Origin: Chloroflexota bacterium
GTDB taxonomy: Bacteria; Chloroflexota; Ktedonobacteria; Ktedonobacterales; Ktedonobacteraceae
Assembly: GCA_005879655.1 (NCBI GenBank)
Contig: VBJK01000100.1
Coordinates: 1-15,509, forward strand
Reading direction: 5' to 3'
Length of the DNA stretch: 15,509 nt
Both the position numbers and the translations under genes were made by a program. How positions within the stretch are numbered: position 1 is the stretch's first letter; the number at the start of each line of letters is the position of its first letter. The notes beneath the pieces were generated by a model, which ran no database searches, had not been told where the DNA came from, and worked only from the letters and a program-made list of their open reading frames with translations. Of the stretch, positions 7,317-14,477 are shown in pieces.

Positions 7317-7403
7317 GGAGAGGTCGCATAGTGGCCTAGTGCAGGTGTTTGCTAAACACCCAGGGTGTAACAACCCTCGAGAGTTCGAATCTCTCCCTCT
7401 CCG
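7317..7403 (+). tRNA. tRNA-Ser (GCT)
   Basis: The acceptor stem GGAGAGG (7317-7323) pairs with CCTCTCC (7396-7402), followed by discriminator G7403. The anticodon stem is GGTGT/ACACC with loop TTGCTAA, giving anticodon GCT at 7351-7353, which reads AGC/AGU serine codons. A long variable arm (AGGGTGTAACAACCCT region) marks a class II tRNA. The T arm is GAGAG-TTCGAAT-CTCTC. The 3' CCA is not encoded. Confidence 0.96.
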
Positions 7404-7448
7404 CTTGTTCTACATCTTATGTAGAGCTTAATACTTTTAAGTAGCCAA

Positions 7449-7521
7449 AGGGGCATAGCTCAATTGGTAGAGCACCCGTCTCCAAAATGGGTTGTTGCGG
7501 GTTCAAGTCCTGCTGCCCCTG
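7449..7521 (+). tRNA. tRNA-Trp (CCA)
   Basis: The acceptor stem AGGGGCA (7449-7455) pairs with TGCCCCT (7514-7520), followed by discriminator G7521. The D arm contains TAGCTCAATTGGTAGAGC. The anticodon arm is CCCGT-CTCCAAA-ATGGG, giving anticodon CCA at 7482-7484 (tryptophan). The T arm is GCGGG-TTCAAGT-CCTGC with one G-T pair. Length is 73 bases and no CCA tail is encoded. It lies 45 bases after tRNA-Ser and probably shares its promoter. Confidence 0.96.
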
Positions 7522-7527
7522 CCTTGG

Positions 7528-7570
7528 GGACTCCTGAAATATTAGGTATTCAGGAGTCTCTTTTTTGTTT
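7528..7570 (+). terminator. Intrinsic terminator of the tRNA operon
   Basis: GACTCCTGAA (7529-7538) pairs perfectly with TTCAGGAGTC (7549-7558), with a 10-base loop. It is followed by TCTTTTTTGTTTT. The stem begins only 7 bases after tRNA-Trp, as expected for the end of a tRNA transcript. In the opposite direction there is no T-run, so it would not serve the minus-strand gene ending at 7601. Confidence 0.9.
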
Positions 7571-7600
7571 TAATCAGACTCTTCTTCGGCCTTATAGATT

Positions 7601-8911
7601 TTATTCGCTAATCACTTTACATCTAGCATTATCAAAAGCCTGAATAACTGCCGCATGACGAACCAGATCTAGCTCAATAGTTATCCCCTGCTCGTCAATA
7701 GTCACTTCGATAGTTCCTGCACATTGAGGGTTGGCTTGAAAAACATCAGCAGTTTTAACCTGCCAACTATCCCCTGCGGGCAAATTATATAAAAGTAATG
7801 ATAACCGCGCTATTTCGCAAGCATAACTATCCTGATCTATCCCCCATATATGGTTCAGTAGATAGGTATGTCTGAGCACAGACGACCAATTGGAGGGCAG
7901 CAGATCAGCAAGACGATTATAGCCAGCGAGCAGTAAATTTCCCGACCCGCATGTTCCATCGAGTATAGTACGATCTTCGGGCGGGAAATCCTCTATTGGC
8001 AAGTGAGAGAAGATACGCTGTGCTAGAGAGCGAGGAGTATAATAAATGCCAAACTCTTTTCGTATATCCCCATCGACTAAAGTGTTTTCATAGAAATAGG
8101 CCAGCATATCATTGGTAAGACTGCGGAAAGTAAAATCTCCACTCAGCCCGTCGTATAACTGATAAGCAACCTCTTCCCCTGTTACACTCAGGTCCTGTGA
8201 CAACGTCGTAAAATAATTTGGAAAACGCTGTTGTACAGCTCTTAGCAGAGCTAAAGCATCGTTCGTCCTCAGATCAGCATAATCATGTAACTTATCTTGC
8301 AGTATACGAGCTGCTAAGACCCAAATGGCTAAACGATGTAATTGTTTGGAATACTTTTTTCTTATGTCTACCGAGGTGGCTTGGATGGCTACTTCAAACT
8401 GGCGTACAAGTATCTCCTGTGTTGCATCACGTGCGAACTCTATAAGCGAGGGATCTAGATCAAATAATGAGAGTTGCCTTGCCCCTTTTTTGGCACTTAA
8501 CAATGAGCGTGGTGCTAATTCGCGTCCACGCGTATGAAGATACTCTGGTAAGTCTTCGTAAGATAATTTCTTTTGCTGTTGAAGCGCATTGCTAAAATTC
8601 GTGCTGACAGGCCAAATTTCTACATGCTCAGGTAAGACGAAGAGAGCAATGGGAGCACCTACAAAAGTATTGTTTTTAAGAGCTGAAAATTGGTCATCAT
8701 TATTGTTCAATGCGTTAACAGCAATGCAAGACGTGCTGATATCGCATAGTTGTGTATCCCCAAACGCCAATAGATCAGCATGCCCTAACTGTTTTTCGCT
8801 CGTGATAAACCGATAGTCCTGAATAGTTGCTCCATGTGGTTCGTGATAACCCAAGTCGTATAAACCTTGCTTAACAAGGGCCAGTTGTTGAGATAAGCCT
8901 GCCTGACTCAA
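7601..8911 (-). CDS. N6-adenine DNA methyltransferase-like protein lacking the NPPY motif
   Basis: The frame starts at a TTG at 8911 (GGTGTG lies just upstream; no in-frame ATG or GTG fits) and gives 436 residues. Residues 1-110 contain HADLLAF (44-50) and PIALFVLPEHVEIWPVST (87-104), a pattern seen at the N-terminus of some large restriction-modification proteins. Residues 286-300 (EFGIYYTPRSLAQRI) and 314-334 with DGTCGSGNLL at 318-327 match the methyltransferase core and its AdoMet-binding motif I. GID (357-359) and KTADVF (386-391) fit the next strands. The catalytic [DNS]PP[YFW] motif that should follow is absent; instead there is an unrelated 45-residue tail and a stop, 80 bases from the tRNA-Trp transcript. 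It therefore looks like a truncated or non-catalytic relative. Sequence-specific methylation is unlikely. Confidence 0.75.
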   Translation of the reverse strand: MSQAGLSQQLALVKQGLYDLGYHEPHGATIQDYRFITSEKQLGHADLLAFGDTQLCDISTSCIAVNALNNNDDQFSALKNNTFVGAPIALFVLPEHVEIWPVSTNFSNALQQQKKLSYEDLPEYLHTRGRELAPRSLLSAKKGARQLSLFDLDPSLIEFARDATQEILVRQFEVAIQATSVDIRKKYSKQLHRLAIWVLAARILQDKLHDYADLRTNDALALLRAVQQRFPNYFTTLSQDLSVTGEEVAYQLYDGLSGDFTFRSLTNDMLAYFYENTLVDGDIRKEFGIYYTPRSLAQRIFSHLPIEDFPPEDRTILDGTCGSGNLLLAGYNRLADLLPSNWSSVLRHTYLLNHIWGIDQDSYACEIARLSLLLYNLPAGDSWQVKTADVFQANPQCAGTIEVTIDEQGITIELDLVRHAAVIQAFDNARCKVISE

Positions 8912-9427
8912 TTTTCACACCCATGATGCCTTTTTCGCAAGTATATTACTCTACGAATCCTGCTGTCAATAGAGACGAGGTAATAAATTGAGTGAGCGCC
9001 AGCCAAGAGTCGCCCTCCCCCGAAATGACACCCCCTGACCGACGCTCCAAGTAAACGAAGAGGATAGCAGGCGTGACTGAAGATAATAGCAAATCAACTA
9101 GTTGTGACATAATAACTTCATCCAGTGAGGTAAAGATGAGATCATTTATCCAACAACTATATATCCGCTATACTGGTTCCTAACGCTCTCTCCAACAAAA
9201 ATCATATCTGCTGAACATACATTTGAGAAGTGAAACTTGATGGTACCTACATGGTGTCTTTAACCTTGACTTGCTGTTTTTGAGCTTGTACTATAATTTA
9301 GACAAGGGTATAGCAGGTAGTATTTGCATTGTTCTCGTATCACCCTTTGGCATAGTTATCCAACGAAAAGCTCCTGTATTATTAGTTTAGATGAACAGAG
9401 TAGAGAATAGGAGTAGAAAGATACATC
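8912..9427. other. Gene-free interval between divergent genes
   Basis: No credible gene is visible in these 516 bases. The interval separates the minus-strand methyltransferase-like gene from the plus-strand HTH/TIR pair, so it should carry both promoters. One rightward candidate is listed at 9266-9294. I saw no inverted repeats of the kind found around the men genes, and no copy of the tRNA-Trp 3' end. Confidence 0.6.
9266..9294 (+). promoter_or_regulatory. Candidate promoter of the HTH/TIR pair
   Basis: TTGACT (9266-9271), a 17-base spacer and TACTAT (9289-9294) form a plausible housekeeping promoter. A better -10 hexamer, TATAAT, at 9292-9297 is spaced 20 bases from the same -35. Transcription would start near 9300-9305, leaving a leader of about 125 bases before the GTG at 9428. 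Confidence 0.5.
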
Positions 9428-10216
9428 GTGAACAAACGCCCACACGCGAAGGAGACTCTTCTAGCTCGTGCACGTAAAAAAAGAGGGTGGACTCAGGCAT
9501 ATGTAGCACAGGAGGTTGCAGTAAGCATAGATGCCGTACGCCAATGGGAACGTGGCCGACATCTCCCCTATCAGGCCACCATCCACAAGCTGTGCGGGCT
9601 TTTTCAGATGACCCCTGAAGAACTGGGGCTACTTAAAGAGCCAGACTCTACACCCTCCAGGCAGTCCGCTGAAAAGCCCCACGATACCGCATGCCCTCCA
9701 CTACAGAGTACACAAGTCATCTGGACACCCAATGAAGCGGAGAAGAAGGCCGCCTGGGAAATCTATGTTGAGCTGGTGACACGCATCCCAATTGCACCTC
9801 TCGTGGACGACGAGGGCATACTGCGCGAAGCCTTATCCTCTATGTATTCTCTGTTTCATACCGCAAGAGCCATCCTGCGCAGTTACGGTCCTACCATAGC
9901 ACAATCTCGACCAGGCAGTAGCCAGTCGCTGAGCTATTTGGTAGTGCGCATGTTAAACACTATATTGCGCCCGCTGCTGGCGAAGTGGCACCCTTTGCTG
10001 AAGGCTTATGAGGAGACACGACCAGCTTCAGTAGGCATTACGCAGTACGAACAACAATGGGAGAGATATGCAGAACTGCGTCAGCAGATTACTATGGTAC
10101 GTAATGGTCTGACCGGCTATGCCAATGTCTTTGCTCAAATAGCGGGAGTCTCTTCACTGATCCCTGACATACCAGAGCTGAGACCATGCGAGGAAGCTGT
10201 TCTTCAAAGGAGCTAA
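9428..10216 (+). CDS. XRE-family HTH protein with unrecognised helical domain
   Basis: The 262-residue protein starts with GTG at 9428; AGGAG (9409-9413) is a somewhat distant ribosome site. Residues 10-70 are a Cro/C1 HTH (RKKRGWTQAYVAQEVAVS, then VRQWERG). A polar linker follows (71-100). Residues about 105-245 form a mostly helical domain I cannot place with confidence, with striking parts AAWEIYVELVTRI (108-120), ILREALSSMYSLFHTARAIL (131-150), LNTILRPLLAKWHPLL (176-191) and a terminal helical stretch ending FAQIAGV. No nuclease, nucleotide-binding or transmembrane motif is visible. The TIR gene follows 93 bases downstream on the same strand. The arrangement suggests a DNA-binding regulator or sensor with a protein-interaction domain serving the TIR effector; that link is inference. 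The HTH resembles that of the NB-ARC protein at the left edge. Confidence 0.85.
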   Translation: MNKRPHAKETLLARARKKRGWTQAYVAQEVAVSIDAVRQWERGRHLPYQATIHKLCGLFQMTPEELGLLKEPDSTPSRQSAEKPHDTACPPLQSTQVIWTPNEAEKKAAWEIYVELVTRIPIAPLVDDEGILREALSSMYSLFHTARAILRSYGPTIAQSRPGSSQSLSYLVVRMLNTILRPLLAKWHPLLKAYEETRPASVGITQYEQQWERYAELRQQITMVRNGLTGYANVFAQIAGVSSLIPDIPELRPCEEAVLQRS

Positions 10217-10237
10217 AGGCTAAGAGATACTGCGATC

Positions 10238-10264
10238 GTTCCTCGTCAGGAATGTAGTTTTTTT
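10238..10264 (+). terminator. Weak terminator or attenuator between HTH and TIR genes
   Basis: TTCCT (10239-10243) pairs with AGGAA (10248-10252) across a CGTC loop, extendable by one G-T pair. Seven T residues follow at 10258-10264. The stem is short and five bases separate it from the T-run, so partial termination is more likely than a full stop. It would lower TIR expression relative to the HTH gene. Confidence 0.4.
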
Positions 10265-10309
10265 GCGTTACAGCATCATACCTCAGAAGATATATTATGG
10301 AGTGAACAG

Positions 10310-10795
10310 ATGTTAAGCAATCCTCAAAGTACTTCTTCACGTCGATTGCGTGTCTTTCTTTGTCATACTTCTGAAGATAAACCTATTATACGAGATATTT
10401 ATCAAAGATTAAAAGCATATAACGTGGATCTCTGGTTCGATGAGGAAAACCTATTACCTGGTGAAAGATGGGAACAAATCATTCCTGACGTTATACATAA
10501 GTGTGATATCGTACTTATCTGTCTATCACGTGCATTTCTTATCAAAGAAGGTTATGGCCATTACGAAATTCATGTGGTTTTGGAGGCGGCAAAGAAAAAA
10601 CCCGTAAACACGATCTTCCACATCCCGTTCAGATTAGACGATTGTGAAGTGCCAACTCACTTATCAGGTTGGCACTATGTCTCTAACTTTATCCCAGGTG
10701 ACTTTGCTAAGCTCATTGCCGCATTTGCAAAAAAACGTGAATGGCTCAATACCCATCATAGGGCCAATATAGAGCCGCTCCATTCCATGCTCTAA
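10310..10795 (+). CDS. TIR-domain protein
   Basis: The 161-residue protein is almost entirely one TIR domain. The ATG at 10310 has GGAG at 10299-10302. Box 1 is LRVFLCHTSEDKP (13-25), then the first helix IIRDIYQRL, LWFDEENLLPGERW (41-54, the box-2-like loop), VIHKCDIVLICLSRAFL (61-77), and HYEIHVVLEAA (84-94). E86 is the best candidate for the catalytic glutamate of NAD-cleaving TIR domains. Bacterial TIR proteins commonly degrade NAD+ or make ADP-ribose-derived signals in anti-phage systems (family knowledge). The protein has no signal peptide and no second effector domain, so it probably works with a partner; the HTH-helical protein just upstream is the obvious one. The last 50 bp overlap the 3' end of the opposite-strand gene ending at 10746. 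Confidence 0.9.
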   Translation: MLSNPQSTSSRRLRVFLCHTSEDKPIIRDIYQRLKAYNVDLWFDEENLLPGERWEQIIPDVIHKCDIVLICLSRAFLIKEGYGHYEIHVVLEAAKKKPVNTIFHIPFRLDDCEVPTHLSGWHYVSNFIPGDFAKLIAAFAKKREWLNTHHRANIEPLHSML

Positions 10796-11216
10796 TATTT
10801 CTATGAAGCTCTTCCAAGGTGTGCACAAGCGTGACATCTGGTCTGGCTAATGCTGTTTGTATCTTGATATCCTGTATTCTTTGATAATGCGGATGAACTC
10901 CCAGAAACATCTTTTTATTGGTCATTGACCACATACCAAGTTCATAGAGGGCAATTGGACACAGTGTTTCTTCAGGAAACCAGAAAGAAATGGCGGTTGC
11001 TTTGCGCAGATAGCTATATTCCCACTCAATTTGTTCTCGCGCCGCATCCTTATGTTGAGGAAAATGTGAGCGACGGGGGTTAAAAATGACAAGGGGCAAA
11101 TCTTGCAGCTTTGCTACCATTTCTTGCTGCCAATCTGGACAGGCTGTAATGCCGCCCGCCAGGAAGAGGCTTGCTTCGTTGCCATCGTATACGTGCGGAG
11201 CTTCTATATAGTGCAT
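10746..11216 (-). CDS. Nucleoside 2-deoxyribosyltransferase-like protein
   Basis: The 156-residue product starts at the ATG at 11216 with GGAGGG about 9 bases upstream. The sequence follows the compact deoxyribosyltransferase-like Rossmann-type fold: SLFLAGGITACPDWQ (16-30), a substrate-loop-like start, then LVIFNPRR (42-49), EQIEWEYSYLRKATAISFWF (61-80) and CPIALYELG (86-94), in which E92 sits where the nucleophilic Glu of these enzymes lies. Family members cleave N-glycosidic bonds of deoxynucleosides or related nucleotides; the substrate here is unknown. It is convergent with the TIR gene and overlaps its 3' end by 50 bp. It also lies 152 bases downstream of dprA on the same strand, so it could be a distal operon member. 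Confidence 0.78.
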   Translation of the reverse strand: MHYIEAPHVYDGNEASLFLAGGITACPDWQQEMVAKLQDLPLVIFNPRRSHFPQHKDAAREQIEWEYSYLRKATAISFWFPEETLCPIALYELGMWSMTNKKMFLGVHPHYQRIQDIKIQTALARPDVTLVHTLEELHRNIRAWNGAALYWPYDGY

Positions 11217-11368
11217 GTTTTATACCCTCCGAACAGATCGTCAAAACCTCCACTTGCGCATACCCCTATGCTTGAGATAGAGGAGGAAGCAGGAGTGCCT
11301 GACTATAATTACCCACTTCTACTATCTATTGTACTCGCAATGGCAAGAAGCTAAATGGTGTCTCATAT

Positions 11369-12535
11369 TTAGCGCACGAGTACATATTGCTGTCCACCAA
11401 CATGCCGCGTGATACCCTTTAGCTCCATCATCATTAATGTTGAACCTACAACAGATGCGTGTAATGCGGAAGAGCGAATTAGGTCATCGATATGGCATGG
11501 TTCACGGCTTAGCAAGGCAAGCAGAACGCGTTCTTCCTCGTTCTCTGGAAGAAGTTCCTGAGCCTCGACTTGCTGAGGCAACATAAAGAGGTTCAGGTTC
11601 TCTAGAATATCATTGACGCTCATAACCAGATGCGCGCCATCTTGTATCAATTTATTGACGCCACAGCCACCAGGCGAAAAGATGCCGTTGGGCACCGCAA
11701 AGACCTCACGCCCCTGATTAAGCGCTGAGCTGGCGGTGATAAGTGCTCCACTGCGCTCTGGTGCTTCTGTCACTAAAACACCGAGGGAGAGGCCAGAAAT
11801 GAGGTGGTTGCGCGCCGGGAAATTCCCACTTTCAGGCTTGACACCAAGTGGAAAAGCTGTGATTAACGCTCCATGGCCTGACTCGACGATGCGCCTGGCA
11901 AGTTGGTAATTCTCGCGGGGATAGATGGTATCCAGGCCACAGGCCAGTACGGCGATGGTTCGGCCTCCGTTATCGAGTGCAGTCGTGTGTGCTACTGTAT
12001 CAACGCCGTGAGCCAGTCCGCTCACAACCGTCACCTTTCCACGGGCTAAGTCAGCAGCGAAGCGCTCTGTCACCTGACGACCGTAGGTACTGATTTTGCG
12101 CGTCCCCACGATACCTAACGCGTAACGACGATCATCCTCTGTCAATGTACCACAGGTATAGAGAACCGCCGGGGCATGTTCTATCTTCCTAAGCAAGGGC
12201 GGGTATGTGGCATCCTTCCAGGTAATTACCTTGATACGTAAGGGAGCGAGCCGCTCTAATTCTTGTTGAGGATTGATATGTGTACGCTGTGCGAGAAACT
12301 TTTCCGCCACTTTGGTGTCAAGGCCCGCCGCAATCAGTCCTTTCAGGTCTGCACGCCATGCTGCCGCAACATCCTCAGCAAAAAAGGTGAGCAGTTGTTT
12401 AAAGCGTACCGGTCCAATGCCTTGCACACGGCTGAATGCAATCCAGTGTTGCAACTCGTCTAACGTAAGTGCATCGGATGGATAGTAGGAAGCTAAACCT
12501 TCATCTACTACTTTGCCCCTCTTTTTTTTACCCAT
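11369..12535 (-). CDS. dprA: DNA-processing protein DprA
   Basis: DprA (Smf) binds incoming single-stranded DNA and loads RecA during natural transformation. The 388-residue protein has an N-terminal helix-hairpin-helix-like region (about 25-50, IAFSRVQGIGPVRFKQLL), a Rossmann-like core with GIVGTRKISTYG (141-152), VVSGLAHGVDTVAH (170-183), ACGLDTIYPREN (198-209) and FPARNHLISGLS (239-250), EAPERSGALITA (257-268), and a C-terminal winged-helix-like domain (about 330-388). The usual LISE-like segment reads LITA here (224-227), a minor variation. AGGAG, inside the last codons of the upstream metallopeptidase gene, is its ribosome site; 6 bases separate that stop from the ATG, so translation is probably coupled. 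Confidence 0.95.
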   Translation of the reverse strand: MGKKKRGKVVDEGLASYYPSDALTLDELQHWIAFSRVQGIGPVRFKQLLTFFAEDVAAAWRADLKGLIAAGLDTKVAEKFLAQRTHINPQQELERLAPLRIKVITWKDATYPPLLRKIEHAPAVLYTCGTLTEDDRRYALGIVGTRKISTYGRQVTERFAADLARGKVTVVSGLAHGVDTVAHTTALDNGGRTIAVLACGLDTIYPRENYQLARRIVESGHGALITAFPLGVKPESGNFPARNHLISGLSLGVLVTEAPERSGALITASSALNQGREVFAVPNGIFSPGGCGVNKLIQDGAHLVMSVNDILENLNLFMLPQQVEAQELLPENEEERVLLALLSREPCHIDDLIRSSALHASVVGSTLMMMELKGITRHVGGQQYVLVR

Positions 12536-12541
12536 GTAAGA

Positions 12542-14041
12542 TTACTCCTGTGGTGCTTGCTGTTGTGGACGCTGCGGTAGGTATTCCTGCATTGATCTGG
12601 ATAATTGTTGTGTTCCATCGCGTAGCCACATGCCATTCTGATAAGGTGGAGGATGGGAGTTGCCTAATGGCGGAGGCGGCGGTGACGATACCGGATAGAT
12701 CATTCCGTTATGGACTGGACGAGGCGTCTGTGGTAACGCGCTAGCTAGTACCCTTCGCTTACGCTGCCCCACAAAGACGACAGCCAGCCCCACAATGGGC
12801 AGCACAACCATCAGCAGACCGAGCAAAAAGATGAAAGGCAGCGTATTATCAGTTGGCATATCCACCTGAAGAGGTTGTGACTGTGTTGAGCCCAGTTTCG
12901 TTTGATTGGGGTCCGCTATGGGCGACTGGTTTAAGTGCATACGCCATTGATTCTCCAGGTGTATCTGATCCATGCCAATTGTTTGATCTAAATCGCTATT
13001 GAAATCAACCTTCGGGTTATTCATGTTTTTAATGAGCATGAACATCTTCGCAGTACCAAAGGTACTGTACATATAATCGATGAGATTCCAACTTTCGGTA
13101 TATGCAAGATATGCTTGATCTGCATCCGCAGGAAAGTTTAAAGCAATTTCGTTGAAGCGTAACAGGGTATGCGCCTGCAAGGCTTTTTTAAGGCGTAGGG
13201 CCATGCCTGGCTCGTGGTAGAGCTGATTATAGACAGCCAGACCTTCATCGAACCAGACAGGAGCATAGATACCATTAGAGATGAGCTGGTGGAAGACGAT
13301 ATGCGTAAGCTCGTGTGGCATATCACGCACTAATGTATCACTTGCCACGTCTTCGGCAACAATGGAGGCCGTATTCAGATCTGGAAAGGCAATACCACCC
13401 ACCCACTCATAGGTATCAGGTGGTAATGAGCCATGAAAATCACCGATGCTTTGATACACCCAGAGCGTTGCAGGATGAGTAAGCCCTGCACCTAATTTTG
13501 CCTTAATACGGCTCATACTCGTACTGACTTGTTCAAGCATGGCCTGCCCAAAGGCGGGAGGACGTTTATACCAGTTGATTTGCAACAATCCTTCATTGAG
13601 ATGCTGCCACGAGAAACGATTATCTATCACCATAAAGCTGCGCTGTGTATCTACATAGCTATTGCCAACAGTATCTTGTAGCTTCCATGTATAGTAGATA
13701 TTGGTCCCAGTTGGTGTGAAAGAAGTATTTTTTGTGGTATCTTCTTGCCAATGCAGAGTGACATCCTGAGAGGGGGTAGGCACTGGCACAGAGCGCTGTT
13801 GCAGTAGGCCATTCTCACCAAACTTTAATGAGAGTGTTGCATTGATAATGTTGCTACTACTATCGGTGGCGCTAATCTGAAAACTAATGCTGTTCGGAAA
13901 GGCGATTGCATGGTTCTGAGAGGTGACAGTAATAGCATCGCTATAGGCAGATGCACGTATAGCGAATATATGTAGCAAAAGCATACAGCATAAAAAGCAG
14001 AATACAGTATAGTGCAAAAGGTGGTTAAGCCACCTAGGCAT
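12542..14041 (-). CDS. Membrane-anchored MA-type metallopeptidase-like protein
   Basis: I prefer the ATG at 14041 (499 residues) because AGAGGAG precedes it; the ATG at 14080 has only a weak site. A signal peptide occupies about 8-32, with a plausible cleavage at ASA-YS. Residues about 35-140 look like a beta-rich, Ig-like extracellular domain. The peptidase region contains HELTH (243-247) and WFDEGLAVYNQ (263-273), the HExxH plus downstream Glu (E266) of gluzincin zinc peptidases of the peptidase-MA type. A second membrane span at about 401-424 follows, then basic residues and a Pro/Gln-rich cytoplasmic tail (VSSPPPPPLG at 451-460 and PQRPQQQAPQE at the end). It therefore probably acts outside the membrane while its tail faces the cytoplasm. 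The substrate is unknown. It is the first gene of a two-gene unit with dprA. Confidence 0.88.
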   Translation of the reverse strand: MPRWLNHLLHYTVFCFLCCMLLLHIFAIRASAYSDAITVTSQNHAIAFPNSISFQISATDSSSNIINATLSLKFGENGLLQQRSVPVPTPSQDVTLHWQEDTTKNTSFTPTGTNIYYTWKLQDTVGNSYVDTQRSFMVIDNRFSWQHLNEGLLQINWYKRPPAFGQAMLEQVSTSMSRIKAKLGAGLTHPATLWVYQSIGDFHGSLPPDTYEWVGGIAFPDLNTASIVAEDVASDTLVRDMPHELTHIVFHQLISNGIYAPVWFDEGLAVYNQLYHEPGMALRLKKALQAHTLLRFNEIALNFPADADQAYLAYTESWNLIDYMYSTFGTAKMFMLIKNMNNPKVDFNSDLDQTIGMDQIHLENQWRMHLNQSPIADPNQTKLGSTQSQPLQVDMPTDNTLPFIFLLGLLMVVLPIVGLAVVFVGQRKRRVLASALPQTPRPVHNGMIYPVSSPPPPPLGNSHPPPYQNGMWLRDGTQQLSRSMQEYLPQRPQQQAPQE

Positions 14042-14477
14042 AGTAAAGAGGCTCCTCTCAACCAATATATACCATTTCAACTTTTATTGTACCCGATTTT
14101 TGGATATTTGTGTGCCTGTTTAGTACCTCATCGTCACTTTCCCTTCCTGCAAGATGGCCCAAATAGGGGATTGCGTTAACGTGTTTCATTTCATCCGTTT
14201 GGTACCTATGAACTCAAAAATCCAGCAAAGAGCAGAAAATAGAAGATTCATCAGTGAAGAATGTGGCAGGTGAGCGGCAATAGACGTTCCAACATTCAGA
14301 GAAAGCTGGGTGCAGATGCGTTTTTCTCTACAAGCACAGGGAGCATGGTGGATTTGCAGCACGTAGAGAATGGCTGTGCACTATGTGTGGCCAGGGATCA
14401 GGGAAAAAGGAGTGAATTGACTAAATTGTGAAACAATGCAAAGCAGTCCACTGCATTAATTATTGAGGATGTACGTT
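14042..14477. other. Gene-free divergent promoter region
   Basis: No gene is visible in these 436 bases between the metallopeptidase-like gene (leftward) and the penicillin-binding protein gene (rightward). Near the right end lie two small inverted repeats, ATTGT-GAA-ACAAT at 14425-14437 and GCAGT-CC-ACTGC at 14443-14454, immediately after TTGACT (about 14417). They may mark a regulated promoter for the penicillin-binding protein, but no good -10 box is apparent. Confidence 0.5.

Noticed and set aside
7449..7521. tRNA-Trp as a proven attachment site
   Set aside because: I found no duplicate of its 3' end within the window and no integrase; only the neighbourhood is suggestive.
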